DNA of 64,000 nucleotides from Alteromonas sp. KUL106 (GTDB taxonomy: Bacteria > Pseudomonadota > Gammaproteobacteria > Enterobacterales > Alteromonadaceae), in NCBI RefSeq assembly GCF_009811415.1, contig NZ_BLIG01000027.1, positions 1-64,000 of the forward strand, in the 5' to 3' direction. Below the pieces are notes generated by a model. The model had not been told where the DNA came from. It made no database searches and saw only the letters and a list, made by a program, of their open reading frames with translations. Position numbers and translations under genes: made by a program. Each line of letters begins with the position of its first letter. Within the stretch, counting starts at the first letter, position 1. This document shows positions 8,889 to 17,976 of this stretch, piece after piece.

Positions 8889-10064
8889 TTACAGCATTTC
8901 AACGGCCAGAGCAACTCCCTCACCACCGCCAATACAGAGTGATGCGATACCCTTTTTGGCACTTCTTTGTTTAAGAGAATGAAGAAGGGTAACGAGTATG
9001 CGCGCACCCGATGCTCCAATTGGATGGCCTAATGCACACGCCCCACCTTTTATATTCACTTTACTCTCGTCAAGCCCAAGCTTTTTAATCGCCAGCATGG
9101 TAACCATGGCAAAGGCTTCGTTAATTTCAAATAGATCAACGTCTTCTTTTGTCCAGCCTGCTTTGTCTAGCACTTTTTCCATAGCCCCAACCGGTGCAAC
9201 TGTGAAGTTTTCAGGCTCGATGCTATGTGTTGCATGTGCAACGACCCTAGCAAGCGGCGCTAAGCCTAATTCTTTCGCTCTTCCCTCACTCATTACGACA
9301 AGGGCCGCTGCACCGTCGGATATTGAACTAGAATTAGCCGCTGTCACGGTGCCGTCTTTTTTAAACGCAGGTCGTAAAGTAGGAATTTTTTCAGGACGCG
9401 CCGAACTCGGGCCCTCATCTGTGTCAACGACAAAATCACCTTTGCGAGAGGAAACGGTAACCGGTACGATTTCATCTGCAAAAGTACCGCTATTTATGGC
9501 TTCATTAGCTTTAGACAATGAGCCTAACGCAAACTCATCCATTTCCCCACGAGAGATATTTTCTTCATCGGCGGTATCTTGCGCGAAACACCCCATAGCT
9601 TTGCCATCATAAGCATTCTCGAGACCATCAAGCATCATGTGATCAAGGACTTGACCGTGCCCCATGCGGTAGCCTGTTCTTGCTTTGGGTAGCATATAAG
9701 GAGCATTGCTCATGCTTTCCATGCCACCAGCTACCACGGCACTGGCACTGCCCGCTTTGATGAGATCATGTGCCATCATTACTGCTTTTAAGCCTGAGCC
9801 GCACACTTTGTTGATGGTTGTTACACCTGCACCTAATGGAAGCCCGGCTCCTAGTGAGGCTTGGCGTGCAGGCGACTGACCGAGACCAGCTGGCAATACA
9901 CAACCCATAATAACTTCATCAATTGCGGAGACATCCACCCCTTCACAGGCGGCTTTGATCGCAACTTCCCCAAGTTTGGTTGCAGCTAGCGAAGACAAAT
10001 TACCGTTAAAACCACCCATAGGAGTGCGTTTAGCCGCGACAATCACTACCGATTCATTACTCAT
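8889..10064 (-). CDS. Acetyl-CoA C-acetyltransferase (thiolase)
   Basis: Biosynthetic-type thiolase interconverting acetoacetyl-CoA and two acetyl-CoA. From the ATG at 10064 the protein has 391 residues, the family standard, and begins with MSNESVVIVAAKRTP; AAGGG lies about 8 bases upstream. A longer reading from 10130 would add 22 atypical residues. Catalytic residues are C88 in NKVCGSG, His in GHPIGASG, and the second Cys near the C-terminus in SLCIGGGEG. It is divergent from the liuR operon across paired putative LiuR sites, which fits use of the acetoacetate end product of leucine breakdown. Substrate chain length cannot be fixed from sequence alone. Confidence 0.93.
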   Translation of the reverse strand: MSNESVVIVAAKRTPMGGFNGNLSSLAATKLGEVAIKAACEGVDVSAIDEVIMGCVLPAGLGQSPARQASLGAGLPLGAGVTTINKVCGSGLKAVMMAHDLIKAGSASAVVAGGMESMSNAPYMLPKARTGYRMGHGQVLDHMMLDGLENAYDGKAMGCFAQDTADEENISRGEMDEFALGSLSKANEAINSGTFADEIVPVTVSSRKGDFVVDTDEGPSSARPEKIPTLRPAFKKDGTVTAANSSSISDGAAALVVMSEGRAKELGLAPLARVVAHATHSIEPENFTVAPVGAMEKVLDKAGWTKEDVDLFEINEAFAMVTMLAIKKLGLDESKVNIKGGACALGHPIGASGARILVTLLHSLKQRSAKKGIASLCIGGGEGVALAVEML

Positions 10065-10199
10065 GCTCGTGCCCTTAAAAGTATTAATAAATAACGTGTT
10101 ACGTGAAAAAAACTTTGCAGATGTATACAAAAGTAAACACTGTCAATAGCTACAACGTCTTGCCTTCACCATGAAAAATTGACGTTAGCAAAATGTTAC

Positions 10200-10237
10200 T
10201 TTACCTTAACGTAAAATGTAATTAACGTTAACGTAAA
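10200..10237. promoter_or_regulatory. Paired LiuR-type operators
   Basis: Two 16-bp imperfect palindromes: TTTACCTTAACGTAAA at 10200-10215 and TTAACGTTAACGTAAA at 10222-10237. Each breaks symmetry at one position pair only, and their centres are 22 bp apart, two helical turns. They lie between a thiolase gene and a MerR-family liuR gene. LiuR regulators are known to bind palindromes near liu operons, so autoregulation and control of both directions is inferred. Confidence 0.65.
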
Positions 10238-10326
10238 CCTGTACTAAGTAAGTGTCAACCAAACACTACGTTTAAATATAGCGCGATTACGAACCACACA
10301 CGCTAGAGCAATAGTGATATTGAAGT

Positions 10327-10368
10327 GACACCCACTTAATACAAAAGACTTAATTACAATGACACCCA
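10327..10368 (+). repeat. Two direct GACACCCA motifs upstream of liuR
   Basis: Exact motif copies occur at 10327-10334 and 10361-10368, both in the same orientation, 34 bases apart, in the leader of liuR. They are upstream of the preferred liuR start at 10414. Confidence 0.7.
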
Positions 10369-10413
10369 AGTTAAATGGCAGGTGTTAATAGCGCTAAAGA
10401 CAAGGTACATGTA

Positions 10414-10821
10414 ATGAACAAGTACGACAAAGAACCAACGTATGCAATAGGCGAACTCGCTCGAGAGTTTGACATCACTCCTCGTTCTATTCGTTTTTAT
10501 GAAGAGCAAGGCCTGATGTCGCCTACGAGAACAGGGCAGAACCGTGTTTACCTTAACAAAGATAGAGTGAGGTTAAAGCTGATTCTACGGGGTAAGCGTC
10601 TTGGGTTTTCTTTGGCAGAAGTCAAAACACTTTTCGACATGTACGACACTAACCCTAATTCGGCGGTGCAGTTGGAAGCAATGCTTGAAATGACAGAACA
10701 GAAAAGAGCAGTGCTTAAGCAACAGTTAGAGGACATCCAGATGTTAATGACTGAATTGGATGACGTGGAAGCCCGCTGCCGAGAAGAACTCGCAGAACTA
10801 AAACGAGGAAAGATCGCATGA
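10414..10821 (+). CDS. liuR: MerR-family regulator of leucine/isovalerate degradation
   Basis: MerR-type transcription factor of 135 residues. A winged helix-turn-helix ([20 protein letters not shown], then the [14 protein letters not shown] segment) is followed by a dimerising coiled coil that ends the protein, with no large effector domain, as in LiuR. The chosen ATG at 10414 has AAGG 8 bases upstream. An in-frame ATG at 10375 would add 13 residues but lacks a Shine-Dalgarno sequence and would follow a GACACCCA copy directly. The stop overlaps the start of the isovaleryl-CoA dehydrogenase gene by 4 bases (ATGA), so it leads the liu operon. Its first-gene position is the basis for the name. 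Confidence 0.88.
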   Translation: MNKYDKEPTYAIGELAREFDITPRSIRFYEEQGLMSPTRTGQNRVYLNKDRVRLKLILRGKRLGFSLAEVKTLFDMYDTNPNSAVQLEAMLEMTEQKRAVLKQQLEDIQMLMTELDDVEARCREELAELKRGKIA

Positions 10822-11987
10822 ATACCTCCTACCCTACTTTAAATTTTGGACTTGGCGAAGACATCGAAATGCTGCGTGACCAGGTCTACCAATTTGCACA
10901 AAACGAAATCGCGCCTCTGGCTGAGCAAGCAGATGCTGACAATCAATTTCCAAATCAACTGTGGAAAAAGCTTGGTGATATGGGCCTTTTAGGCGTTACC
11001 GTTTCGGAGCAATACGGCGGCTCTGACATGGGATACCTCGCACATACCATTGCAATGGAAGAAGTGAGCCGAGCTTCTGGCGGAATTGGTCTCAGTTATG
11101 GCGCTCACTCTAACCTCTGTGTAAACCAAATTTACAAAAACGGGAACGATGCGCAACGAGAGAAATATCTCCCTAAATTGGTTAGTGGCGAACATATAGG
11201 TGCATTGGCAATGAGTGAGCCCAATGCAGGTTCAGACGTTGTCAGCATGAAGTTGAAAGCCGAAAAGCGCGGTGACAAATATATCCTCAACGGAAACAAG
11301 ATGTGGATCACTAATGGTCCAGACGCACACACCTTCGTGATTTACGCGAAAACTGACCCAGCAGCAGGCCCCAAAGGGATTACAGCGTTTCTTGTTGAAC
11401 GAGATTTTCCTGGTTTTAGTCGTGCTCAAAAATTAGACAAATTGGGTATGCGTTCTTCAAATACGTGTGAGTTGGTTTTCGAAGATTGTGAAGTTCCCGC
11501 AGAAAATATTCTTGGCAAAGAAGGAGAAGGCGTACGCGTCTTAATGAGCGGGTTAGATTATGAGCGATTGGTTTTGTCAGGAGGTCCGCTCGGCATTATG
11601 CAATCGTGTATGGATATCGTTGTTCCTTACATACATGATCGTCAGCAGTTTGGTCAATCTATAGGCCAATTTCAGCTAGTTCAAGGCAAAGTGGCCGATA
11701 TGTACACCCAAATGAACGCCGCACGTGCTTATGTCTACACTGTTGCAAAATCATGTGATCGCGGTGAAACAACGCGAAAAGATGCGGCGGGTGCCATTCT
11801 TTATTCAGCGGAGCTTGCAACCAAGATGGCGTTAGACGCTATTCAGCTACTTGGTGGTAATGGCTACATTAACGAATATCCAACGGGCCGTTTATTACGT
11901 GATGCCAAGCTTTACGAAATTGGTGCGGGTACATCAGAAATCCGCAGAATGCTTATAGGTCGTGAACTATTTAACGAATCTAAATAG
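10818..11987 (+). CDS. liuA: Isovaleryl-CoA dehydrogenase
   Basis: FAD-dependent acyl-CoA dehydrogenase converting isovaleryl-CoA to 3-methylcrotonyl-CoA. At 389 residues it has the normal length. The catalytic base matches the isovaleryl-CoA dehydrogenase-specific position, E249 in [13 protein letters not shown], rather than the C-terminal glutamate of straight-chain enzymes. [10 protein letters not shown] and the WITNG flavin segment are present, and the C-terminus carries [12 protein letters not shown] and [16 protein letters not shown]. It is translationally coupled to liuR by a 4-base overlap. A 209-base spacer rich in GACACCCA motifs precedes liuB. Confidence 0.95.
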   Translation: MNTSYPTLNFGLGEDIEMLRDQVYQFAQNEIAPLAEQADADNQFPNQLWKKLGDMGLLGVTVSEQYGGSDMGYLAHTIAMEEVSRASGGIGLSYGAHSNLCVNQIYKNGNDAQREKYLPKLVSGEHIGALAMSEPNAGSDVVSMKLKAEKRGDKYILNGNKMWITNGPDAHTFVIYAKTDPAAGPKGITAFLVERDFPGFSRAQKLDKLGMRSSNTCELVFEDCEVPAENILGKEGEGVRVLMSGLDYERLVLSGGPLGIMQSCMDIVVPYIHDRQQFGQSIGQFQLVQGKVADMYTQMNAARAYVYTVAKSCDRGETTRKDAAGAILYSAELATKMALDAIQLLGGNGYINEYPTGRLLRDAKLYEIGAGTSEIRRMLIGRELFNESK

Positions 11988-12052
11988 TGAAGACCTGGCG
12001 GTGTCTTGAAACAAGGCTTGTTAGAAGCTTGGGTTTTGAAAGAACTTTGCAA

Positions 12053-12141
12053 GACACCCACTGTTACAGCGTTCAATAAACAACTAGCTCGAATACATTA
12101 CAAAGACACCCATTGCAACAGCGTCTACAAGCATGGGTGTC
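12053..12141. repeat. GACACCCA motif cluster between liuA and liuB
   Basis: Two direct copies at 12053-12060 and 12105-12112 and one inverted copy at 12134-12141. The two direct copies share similarity for about 25 bases (both continue as ACACCCA, then TG, then ACAGCGT), so here the repeated unit is longer than the core. The inverted copy lies inside GCATG-GGTGT-CATGC, a 5-bp-arm inverted repeat. Confidence 0.7.
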
Positions 12142-12196
12142 ATGCTAACAATGGTTAATGCGGCAAGTTCGCCGTTGCCCAACACAAGGAGGGGTT

Positions 12197-13804
12197 ATGC
12201 CCGTTCTTCGCTCAAGTATAAACACGAAATCTGAAACATTTATCGCTAACGCCGAACATATGCAGGCTCAGGTAGATGATCTTTTAAAAAAAATTGAACA
12301 AATCTCTCTGGGCGGTGGTGAAAAAGCCGCCGAACGCCATGTATCACGAGGGAAACTTTTACCTCGCGACCGAATCAATGCGCTGATTGACCCTGACACC
12401 CCTTTTTTGGAGATTGGTCAACTAGCAGCATGGGAAGTTTATGATGACTACGTACCTTGCGCAGGCGTAGTTGCAGGGATAGGCATTGTCGCTGGTATCG
12501 AGTGCATGATTGTCGCCAACGACGCCACAGTCAAAGGGGGCACTTACTATCCCCTCACTGTTAAAAAGCACCTTAGAGCGCAAACCATTGCCGAACAGAA
12601 TAATCTACCCTGTATTTACTTAGTGGATTCAGGGGGCGCTAACCTTCCGCGCCAAGATGACGTTTTCCCCGACCGAGAGCACTTTGGTCGTATTTTCTTC
12701 AACCAAGCAAATATGTCTGCAAAGAATATTCCCCAAATCGCCGTTGTGATGGGGTCTTGTACTGCAGGCGGAGCTTATGTTCCAGCGATGGCTGATGAAA
12801 GCATTATTGTAAAAGAACAAGCCACCATATTCTTGGGCGGACCACCTCTCGTTAAAGCAGCAACTGGTGAAGTTGTTAGTGCTGAAGAACTTGGTGGCGG
12901 TGATGTACACACTCGCATCTCAGGGGTTGCAGATCACCTTGCCAATAATGATCATCACGCGCTTTCGTTAGCTCGAAATGCAGTATCGAGGCTCAATAGG
13001 AAAAAGCCTGAGATTGCCGATGTCGCAGAAGCTAAACCTCCACGTTACGACACCAAAGAGATTTATGGCATTGTGCCAGCAGACAGTCGTCAAACATATG
13101 ATGTACGTGAAATCATTGCTCGTATCGTCGATGACTCAGAATTTGATGAATTCAAATCTCTCTATGGCACAACACTTGTCTGCGGCTTTGCGCGTATCTT
13201 TGGATTCCCCGTAGGCATTGTTGCCAATAACGGCATACTTTTCGGTGAAAGTGCGCTTAAAGGTGCGCACTTTATTGAACTCTGCGCTATGCGAAAAATA
13301 CCGCTCGTCTTTTTACAAAACATCACCGGCTTTATGGTAGGCAAGCAATATGAACATGGTGGTATTGCGAAACACGGCGCGAAAATGGTAACCGCAGTAG
13401 CATGCGCTAACGTGCCGAAGCTTACTGTCTTAATTGGCGGAAGTTTTGGTGCGGGAAACTACGGTATGTGCGGAAGAGCTTACGACCCGAGATTCCTTTT
13501 CATGTGGCCTAATGCCCGCATTTCCGTTATGGGGGGTGAACAAGCCGCAGGAGTTTTAGCGCAAGTTAAACGCGACCAGAAAGAGCGAGCTGGCGAATCT
13601 TGGAGCGAAGAAGACGAGAAGACGTTTAAACAACCTGTGATCGATACTTACGAAAAGCAAGGCCACCCATACTATGCATCTGCAAGGCTTTGGGACGATG
13701 GTGTTATCGACCCAGCAGACACTCGATTGGTACTAGGACTGTCGCTTTCAGCTGCTCTCAACAAGCCTATTGAGGACACTCAATTTGGCGTATTTAGAAT
13801 GTAG
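12197..13804 (+). CDS. liuB: 3-Methylcrotonyl-CoA carboxylase, carboxyltransferase (beta) subunit
   Basis: Carboxyltransferase half of methylcrotonyl-CoA carboxylase; it moves CO2 from carboxybiotin onto 3-methylcrotonyl-CoA. The ATG at 12197 follows a full AAGGAGG at 12186-12192, giving 535 residues; the frame is open 13 codons further upstream but without a ribosome site. Family hallmarks are [27 protein letters not shown], the [13 protein letters not shown] oxyanion region, and [14 protein letters not shown] with [16 protein letters not shown], the pattern of MCCase rather than propionyl-CoA carboxylase. It is followed 11 bases later by liuC. Confidence 0.95.
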   Translation: MPVLRSSINTKSETFIANAEHMQAQVDDLLKKIEQISLGGGEKAAERHVSRGKLLPRDRINALIDPDTPFLEIGQLAAWEVYDDYVPCAGVVAGIGIVAGIECMIVANDATVKGGTYYPLTVKKHLRAQTIAEQNNLPCIYLVDSGGANLPRQDDVFPDREHFGRIFFNQANMSAKNIPQIAVVMGSCTAGGAYVPAMADESIIVKEQATIFLGGPPLVKAATGEVVSAEELGGGDVHTRISGVADHLANNDHHALSLARNAVSRLNRKKPEIADVAEAKPPRYDTKEIYGIVPADSRQTYDVREIIARIVDDSEFDEFKSLYGTTLVCGFARIFGFPVGIVANNGILFGESALKGAHFIELCAMRKIPLVFLQNITGFMVGKQYEHGGIAKHGAKMVTAVACANVPKLTVLIGGSFGAGNYGMCGRAYDPRFLFMWPNARISVMGGEQAAGVLAQVKRDQKERAGESWSEEDEKTFKQPVIDTYEKQGHPYYASARLWDDGVIDPADTRLVLGLSLSAALNKPIEDTQFGVFRM

Positions 13805-13815
13805 GAGCTTGAATT

Positions 13816-14616
13816 ATGGAACAATCAGTTATTTACAGCGTAGATGAAAAAAAAATTGCCACGGTTACCTTGAACAGACCAGAAAAGCACAATGCCTTCG
13901 ACGATGAGATGATCAACGAGCTCACCCGAGTATTTAAAAAAGCAGGTGACGATCCCTCAGTTAGAGCACTCATTCTCAGAGCTGAAGGTAAAAGCTTCAG
14001 TGCGGGTGCTGACCTAAACTGGATGAAAAAAATGGCCAGTTATACCGAAGAGCAAAACGAAAGCGATGCGCTAGCATTAGCGGTAATGCTGCAAACCCTT
14101 TACAAAATGCCAAAACCAACCATAGCCAGAGTACAGGGTGCCGCCTTTGGTGGTGCAGTAGGCTTAATTGCCTGTTGTGACATTGCCATTGGTAGCAAGC
14201 TTAGTAAATTTTGTTTAAGTGAAGTCAAAATTGGCCTCATCCCAGCTACGATAAGCCCCTATGTTGTGGAGGCTATGGGAGCGCGTGTAAGCCGACGTTA
14301 CTTCCAGACGGCTGAGGTTTTCTCTGCCCGTCGCGCAAGAAGACTAGGTTTACTCAGTGAATCAGTGACCGAGGATGAACTAGACAGCACCATAGACACC
14401 CTTGTATCGAATATTCTGAAAAATGGCCCTCAAGCGGTAGCAAAAGCAAAAAGTCTAGTGCAGTGGGTGTCTACGCAAGAGATTAACGACAGTCTTCTTT
14501 CTAAAACCAGCAAACTTATTGCTGAAGTTAGAACGTCAGAAGAAGGTCAAGAAGGTTTATCTGCCTTTTTAGAAAAACGCAGTGCATCCTGGGTAGAGGT
14601 GAAAAATGAAAATTAA
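13816..14616 (+). CDS. liuC: Methylglutaconyl-CoA hydratase
   Basis: Enoyl-CoA hydratase/isomerase (crotonase) family, 266 residues. It hydrates 3-methylglutaconyl-CoA to HMG-CoA in leucine breakdown. Crotonase oxyanion elements are seen as SAGADLNWMKKMASY and AAFGGAVGLIACCDIAI; the ADLNWM form is characteristic of methylglutaconyl-CoA hydratases. TAGGAG at 13802-13807 provides the ribosome site. The 3' end overlaps liuD by 11 bases. An inverted copy of the dispersed motif (14464-14471) lies in conserved-looking coding sequence, read as QWVST. Confidence 0.92.
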   Translation: MEQSVIYSVDEKKIATVTLNRPEKHNAFDDEMINELTRVFKKAGDDPSVRALILRAEGKSFSAGADLNWMKKMASYTEEQNESDALALAVMLQTLYKMPKPTIARVQGAAFGGAVGLIACCDIAIGSKLSKFCLSEVKIGLIPATISPYVVEAMGARVSRRYFQTAEVFSARRARRLGLLSESVTEDELDSTIDTLVSNILKNGPQAVAKAKSLVQWVSTQEINDSLLSKTSKLIAEVRTSEEGQEGLSAFLEKRSASWVEVKNEN

Positions 14617-16621
14617 TAAATTATTAATCGCAAACCGCGGTGAAATTGCATGCCGCGTTATAAAGACAGCCAACGCTCAGGGTATAAAAACTGTTGCCGT
14701 TTATTCTGAAGCCGATAAAAATGCACAGCATGTAAGTATGGCAGATGAAGCTGTTTTCCTTGGCCCCTCTCCCTCAAAAGAAAGTTACCTGCGTGGCGAG
14801 CTAATCGTTGAAAAAGCAAAAGAACTTGGCGTTGACGCCATTCATCCAGGCTATGGCTTTCTCTCTGAAAATGCCGAGTTTGCAAATCTTTGTGCAAAAA
14901 ATAATATTATTTTTGTAGGCCCACCAGCGTCGGCTATTGAAGCCATGGGGTCTAAATCTGCCGCGAAACACATCATGGAAAAAGCAGGCGTACCCTTAGT
15001 GCCTGGCTATCACGGTGATGAACAAAGCGAGGCTGTGTTAAAAAGCGCAGCTGATGACATGGGCTACCCAGTGTTACTTAAGGCTGCTGCTGGGGGCGGC
15101 GGTAAGGGGATGCGCCAAGTTTGGAACGAAAATGAGTTTTCTCAAGCCTTAAATGCCGCCAAACGTGAGTCGATGGCTAGCTTTGGCGACGACCATATGT
15201 TGGTCGAAAAGTATCTCACTCGTCCTCGTCACGTAGAGATCCAAGTTTTCTGTGACACCCACGGTAACGGAGTTTATCTTTATGAGCGCGACTGCTCAGT
15301 ACAGCGAAGACATCAGAAAATCATAGAAGAAGCTCCTGCGCCTAATATGTCTTCTTCGATACGAGAAAAAATGGGCGAAGCCGCTATTTTAGCCGCTAAA
15401 GCGATTAACTATGTAGGCGCAGGTACCGTCGAATTCTTGTTAGATGAAGACGAGTCTTTTTACTTCATGGAAATGAATACACGTCTGCAGGTTGAGCACC
15501 CTGTCACAGAAATGATTACTCGTGAAGATTTAGTATATTGGCAGTTAGTCATAGCCGAAGGCAAACCATTGCCGAAGCAACAAAACGAGCTCACGTTAAC
15601 GGGACACGCATTCGAAGCCCGTATTTATGCGGAAGACCCAGATAACGAGTTTCTTCCTTCCACCGGCACCCTAGCGTTACTTCGCACGCCCCGAGAAACC
15701 GACGTAGTTCGTGTTGACACAGGTGTGGTCGAAGGTGATAAAGTGAGTGTTTTCTACGATCCTATGATTGCAAAACTTGTAGTATGGGGCGAAAACCGAG
15801 AAGTCGCTTTAAAACGTCTAATTAGTGCCTTAGGTGAATATTATATTGATGGCGTTAGTACAAACATCGAATTTTTAAAGCGAGTCGCAGGACATCCAGC
15901 CTTTATTTCTGCCGAACTTACTACCACATTCGTAGAAAAACATCATGACTCTTTGTTTAACTCAGCCGCTAGTGATGACACCCAAGATAAAATCCCAGCG
16001 ATGATATTATTGGTGATGTTGAGCAGAAAGAGAAACGCCTGTGTAGCTGGAAAGACGCCAGCAATTTGGTCAAATGCGGGGGCATGGAGAGCAAATAGTC
16101 AACATCGTGAATCCATCGCCTTGCTTTTTGGTCATGAAGAAATACTTGTTGAAGTGAAGCATCAAAGCAGTTTAACCACAAGCAGTTGGGAGATATCGAT
16201 TGGCGAAAAAACGTACATCGCAACAGGTGCCATAATTGAGGGCGTTTTGCATGCCACTGTCAATGGCTATAAAACGACATATTCATTTTCGACAAACGAC
16301 GGGCAATATACCCTTTTTAACAAAGACACCCACTCTAAATTTAGCGTGATTTCGCCGTCGCTAGGCGATGACGATAGCAACGAAGACAATGCGAACTTTA
16401 GCGCTCCGATGAACGGGACTATCGTGGCTCACTTGGTAGAAAAAGATCAGCCGGTGACAAAAGGGCAACCTATATTGGTGATGGAAGCAATGAAGATGGA
16501 GCATAGCATCACCGCGCCTTACGACGGTTCGGTTGAAGAATTCTTTTTCCAGCCGGGCGAGTTAGTTGACGGTGGCTCAACGCTATTAGCTTTTTCTTCT
16601 AAAGAAGCGAAAGAGGCATAG
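14606..16621 (+). CDS. liuD: 3-Methylcrotonyl-CoA carboxylase, biotin carboxylase/BCCP (alpha) subunit
   Basis: Biotin-containing subunit of methylcrotonyl-CoA carboxylase, 671 residues. An N-terminal biotin carboxylase domain (KLLIANRGEIACRVI, ATP-grasp loop KAAAGGGGKGMR, FMEMNTRLQVEHPVTE) is followed by a variable linker and a C-terminal biotinyl domain with K630 in VMEAMKMEHS. Three GACACCCA copies lie in the coding strand: 15254 (CDTHG, in the carboxylase domain), 15977 (DDTQD) and 16325 (KDTHS). The last two are in the poorly conserved region between domains. The start overlaps liuC by 11 bases and liuE follows 4 bases after the stop. Confidence 0.95.
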   Translation: MKINKLLIANRGEIACRVIKTANAQGIKTVAVYSEADKNAQHVSMADEAVFLGPSPSKESYLRGELIVEKAKELGVDAIHPGYGFLSENAEFANLCAKNNIIFVGPPASAIEAMGSKSAAKHIMEKAGVPLVPGYHGDEQSEAVLKSAADDMGYPVLLKAAAGGGGKGMRQVWNENEFSQALNAAKRESMASFGDDHMLVEKYLTRPRHVEIQVFCDTHGNGVYLYERDCSVQRRHQKIIEEAPAPNMSSSIREKMGEAAILAAKAINYVGAGTVEFLLDEDESFYFMEMNTRLQVEHPVTEMITREDLVYWQLVIAEGKPLPKQQNELTLTGHAFEARIYAEDPDNEFLPSTGTLALLRTPRETDVVRVDTGVVEGDKVSVFYDPMIAKLVVWGENREVALKRLISALGEYYIDGVSTNIEFLKRVAGHPAFISAELTTTFVEKHHDSLFNSAASDDTQDKIPAMILLVMLSRKRNACVAGKTPAIWSNAGAWRANSQHRESIALLFGHEEILVEVKHQSSLTTSSWEISIGEKTYIATGAIIEGVLHATVNGYKTTYSFSTNDGQYTLFNKDTHSKFSVISPSLGDDDSNEDNANFSAPMNGTIVAHLVEKDQPVTKGQPILVMEAMKMEHSITAPYDGSVEEFFFQPGELVDGGSTLLAFSSKEAKEA

Positions 16622-16625
16622 TATT

Positions 16626-17522
16626 ATGTTTCCACAAGAAGTGAGCATTGTTGAAGTTGGTCCACGTGACGGCTTACAAAATGAAAAAAGCACATTAACG
16701 GCCGATCAAAAAATAAAACTTATCGAATTACTTTCGAATACTGGTTTAAAACGCATAGAAGCAGGTAGCTTTGTGTCCCCTAAATGGGTGCCGCAAATGG
16801 CTAACTCTGATGATGTTTTCAAAGCGCTCAATATTCAACATGGCATCCAGTATTCTGCCCTCACGCCAAATCTTAGAGGGCTGGAGGCTGCAATTGAAGC
16901 AGGAGTTAGGGAGGTGGCTGTGTTTGGTGCCGCCTCAGAGTCTTTCTCCCAGAAGAACATTAACTGCTCAATCAGCGAGAGCTTAAGCCGGTTTGAAGCT
17001 GTTTTTGAGATGGCTGAAAAACATGACATAAAAGTTAGAGGTTATGTTTCGTGCGTAATGGGGTGCCCGTATGAGGGGGATATTTCCCCAGAAGCAGTGA
17101 CAAAAGTGAGTAAATCTTTGATTGATATGGGCTGCTATGAGGTCTCTTTAGGTGACACCATTGGCGTTGGTACACCAAGAGCAACACGCCTTCTATTAGA
17201 GAATGTGTTAAAAGAGGTCGACGTTAGCAAACTAGCTGCACATTTCCATGACACGTATGGACAGGCACTCGTTAATTTATACACAGCCATGGAATATGGT
17301 GTATCTACAGTTGATTCTGCGGTTGCTGGTCTTGGGGGCTGTCCATATGCAAGAGGAGCAAGTGGGAATGTTGCGACCGAAGATGTGCTTTACATGCTAA
17401 ATGGCATGGGTGTTTCAACAGGTATTGATATGAATAAGTTGCTTGTCGCTTCCTCATATATCTCTGACATCTTAGGCCGCCCCCCTGTCTCGAAAGCTGC
17501 AAATGCTCTTTTGACAAGGTGA
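16626..17522 (+). CDS. liuE: Hydroxymethylglutaryl-CoA lyase
   Basis: Final step of the liu pathway: HMG-CoA is split to acetyl-CoA and acetoacetate. The 298-residue TIM-barrel shows EVGPRDGLQNEK with the catalytic Arg and metal-binding Asp, metal ligands in AAHFHDTYGQAL, and the catalytic Cys in GLGGCPYARGASGN followed by VATEDVLYML. It is the last gene of the operon. Its final 15 bases form the start of a 74-bp unit that is tandemly duplicated downstream, so the stop codon is unchanged. Confidence 0.95.
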   Translation: MFPQEVSIVEVGPRDGLQNEKSTLTADQKIKLIELLSNTGLKRIEAGSFVSPKWVPQMANSDDVFKALNIQHGIQYSALTPNLRGLEAAIEAGVREVAVFGAASESFSQKNINCSISESLSRFEAVFEMAEKHDIKVRGYVSCVMGCPYEGDISPEAVTKVSKSLIDMGCYEVSLGDTIGVGTPRATRLLLENVLKEVDVSKLAAHFHDTYGQALVNLYTAMEYGVSTVDSAVAGLGGCPYARGASGNVATEDVLYMLNGMGVSTGIDMNKLLVASSYISDILGRPPVSKAANALLTR

Positions 17523-17542
17523 TTGACTATAGACACTAAAAG

Positions 17543-17571
17543 GCACGCTTTTCAATTACGTAAAAGCGTGC
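17543..17571 (+). terminator. Hairpin after liuE, copy 1
   Basis: GCACGCTTTT and AAAAGCGTGC form a perfect 10-bp stem with a 9-base loop directly after the operon. The downstream U-tract is weak, so efficiency is uncertain. Confidence 0.55.
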
Positions 17572-17616
17572 AAATACGTCACTTTTGACAAGGTGATTGA
17601 CTATAGACACTAAAAG

Positions 17617-17645
17617 GCACGCTTTTCAATTACGTAAAAGCGTGC
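17617..17645 (+). terminator. Hairpin after liuE, copy 2
   Basis: Second identical hairpin produced by the 74-bp duplication, with the same 10-bp stem. Confidence 0.55.
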
Positions 17646-17664
17646 AAATACGTCATCTTAAAGA

Positions 17665-17861
17665 GACATCCAACATAACGTCACTTTATAAGTAGACATC
17701 CACCACCAGCTTTACGGGTAAACCTCTCCCTTGCCTATTTTGGGCGTTATTATTTTAAATACAGCAGCTTTCGTAACATAACAGTATTCAAAGCTGTATT
17801 TTCATTGGATGTCTTTTTAGAGCAATAAGCAATGGGTGTCTGTGTATCACCCTTGGATGTT
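17665..17861. repeat. GACATCCA/GACACCCA cluster upstream of the RAYT gene
   Basis: Direct variant copies GACATCCA at 17665-17672 and 17695-17702 (30 bases apart) are followed by inverted copies TGGATGTC at 17806-17813, TGGGTGTC at 17833-17840 and a weaker TGGATGTT at 17854. Direct and inverted copies therefore bracket a spacer of about 100 bases immediately before a REP-associated-type transposase gene, an arrangement resembling REP doublets. The rest of 17656-17976 shows no gene. Confidence 0.7.
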
Positions 17862-17976
17862 TACGTTATTTCCTATTTTCGCTGCATCTGTACTTAAACC
17901 ATTCTTTAAGTCAGGTTACAGGGCTCTGCTCCCCCTGATATGGTCGTGCGACCGTAAGTTTTTTCCAACGTGTAAA

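Larger units (their letters stand above)
10065..10413. other. Divergent regulatory region thiolase/liuR
   Basis: The spacer holds the divergent promoters, the two palindromes at 10200-10237 and two direct GACACCCA motifs at 10327 and 10361 just before liuR. A looser ACGT...ACGT inverted repeat lies near 10093-10104 close to the thiolase start. No other gene is seen. Confidence 0.6.
17508..17655 (+). repeat. Exact 74-bp tandem duplication with terminator-like hairpin
   Basis: The unit 17508-17581 is repeated without a mismatch at 17582-17655. It contains the last 15 bases of liuE and a hairpin. The duplication leaves liuE intact and gives two successive hairpins behind the operon. The absence of differences suggests a recent event. 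Confidence 0.9.

Noticed and set aside
8998..9612. 204-codon open frame opposite the thiolase gene
   Set aside because: It is the antisense shadow of a well-conserved gene.
10065..10130. Longer thiolase reading from 10130
   Set aside because: It adds 22 residues unlike the thiolase N-terminus, and AAGGG precedes the ATG at 10064.
12395..14402. Near copies GACACCCC (12395) and GACACCCT (14395) in liu genes
   Set aside because: They differ at the last core base and were not counted as motif copies.
17836..17976. N-terminal extension of the RAYT gene
   Set aside because: The extension would begin inside a TGGGTGTC motif and has no ribosome site; homologous proteins begin at the MAQSRKS-type start.
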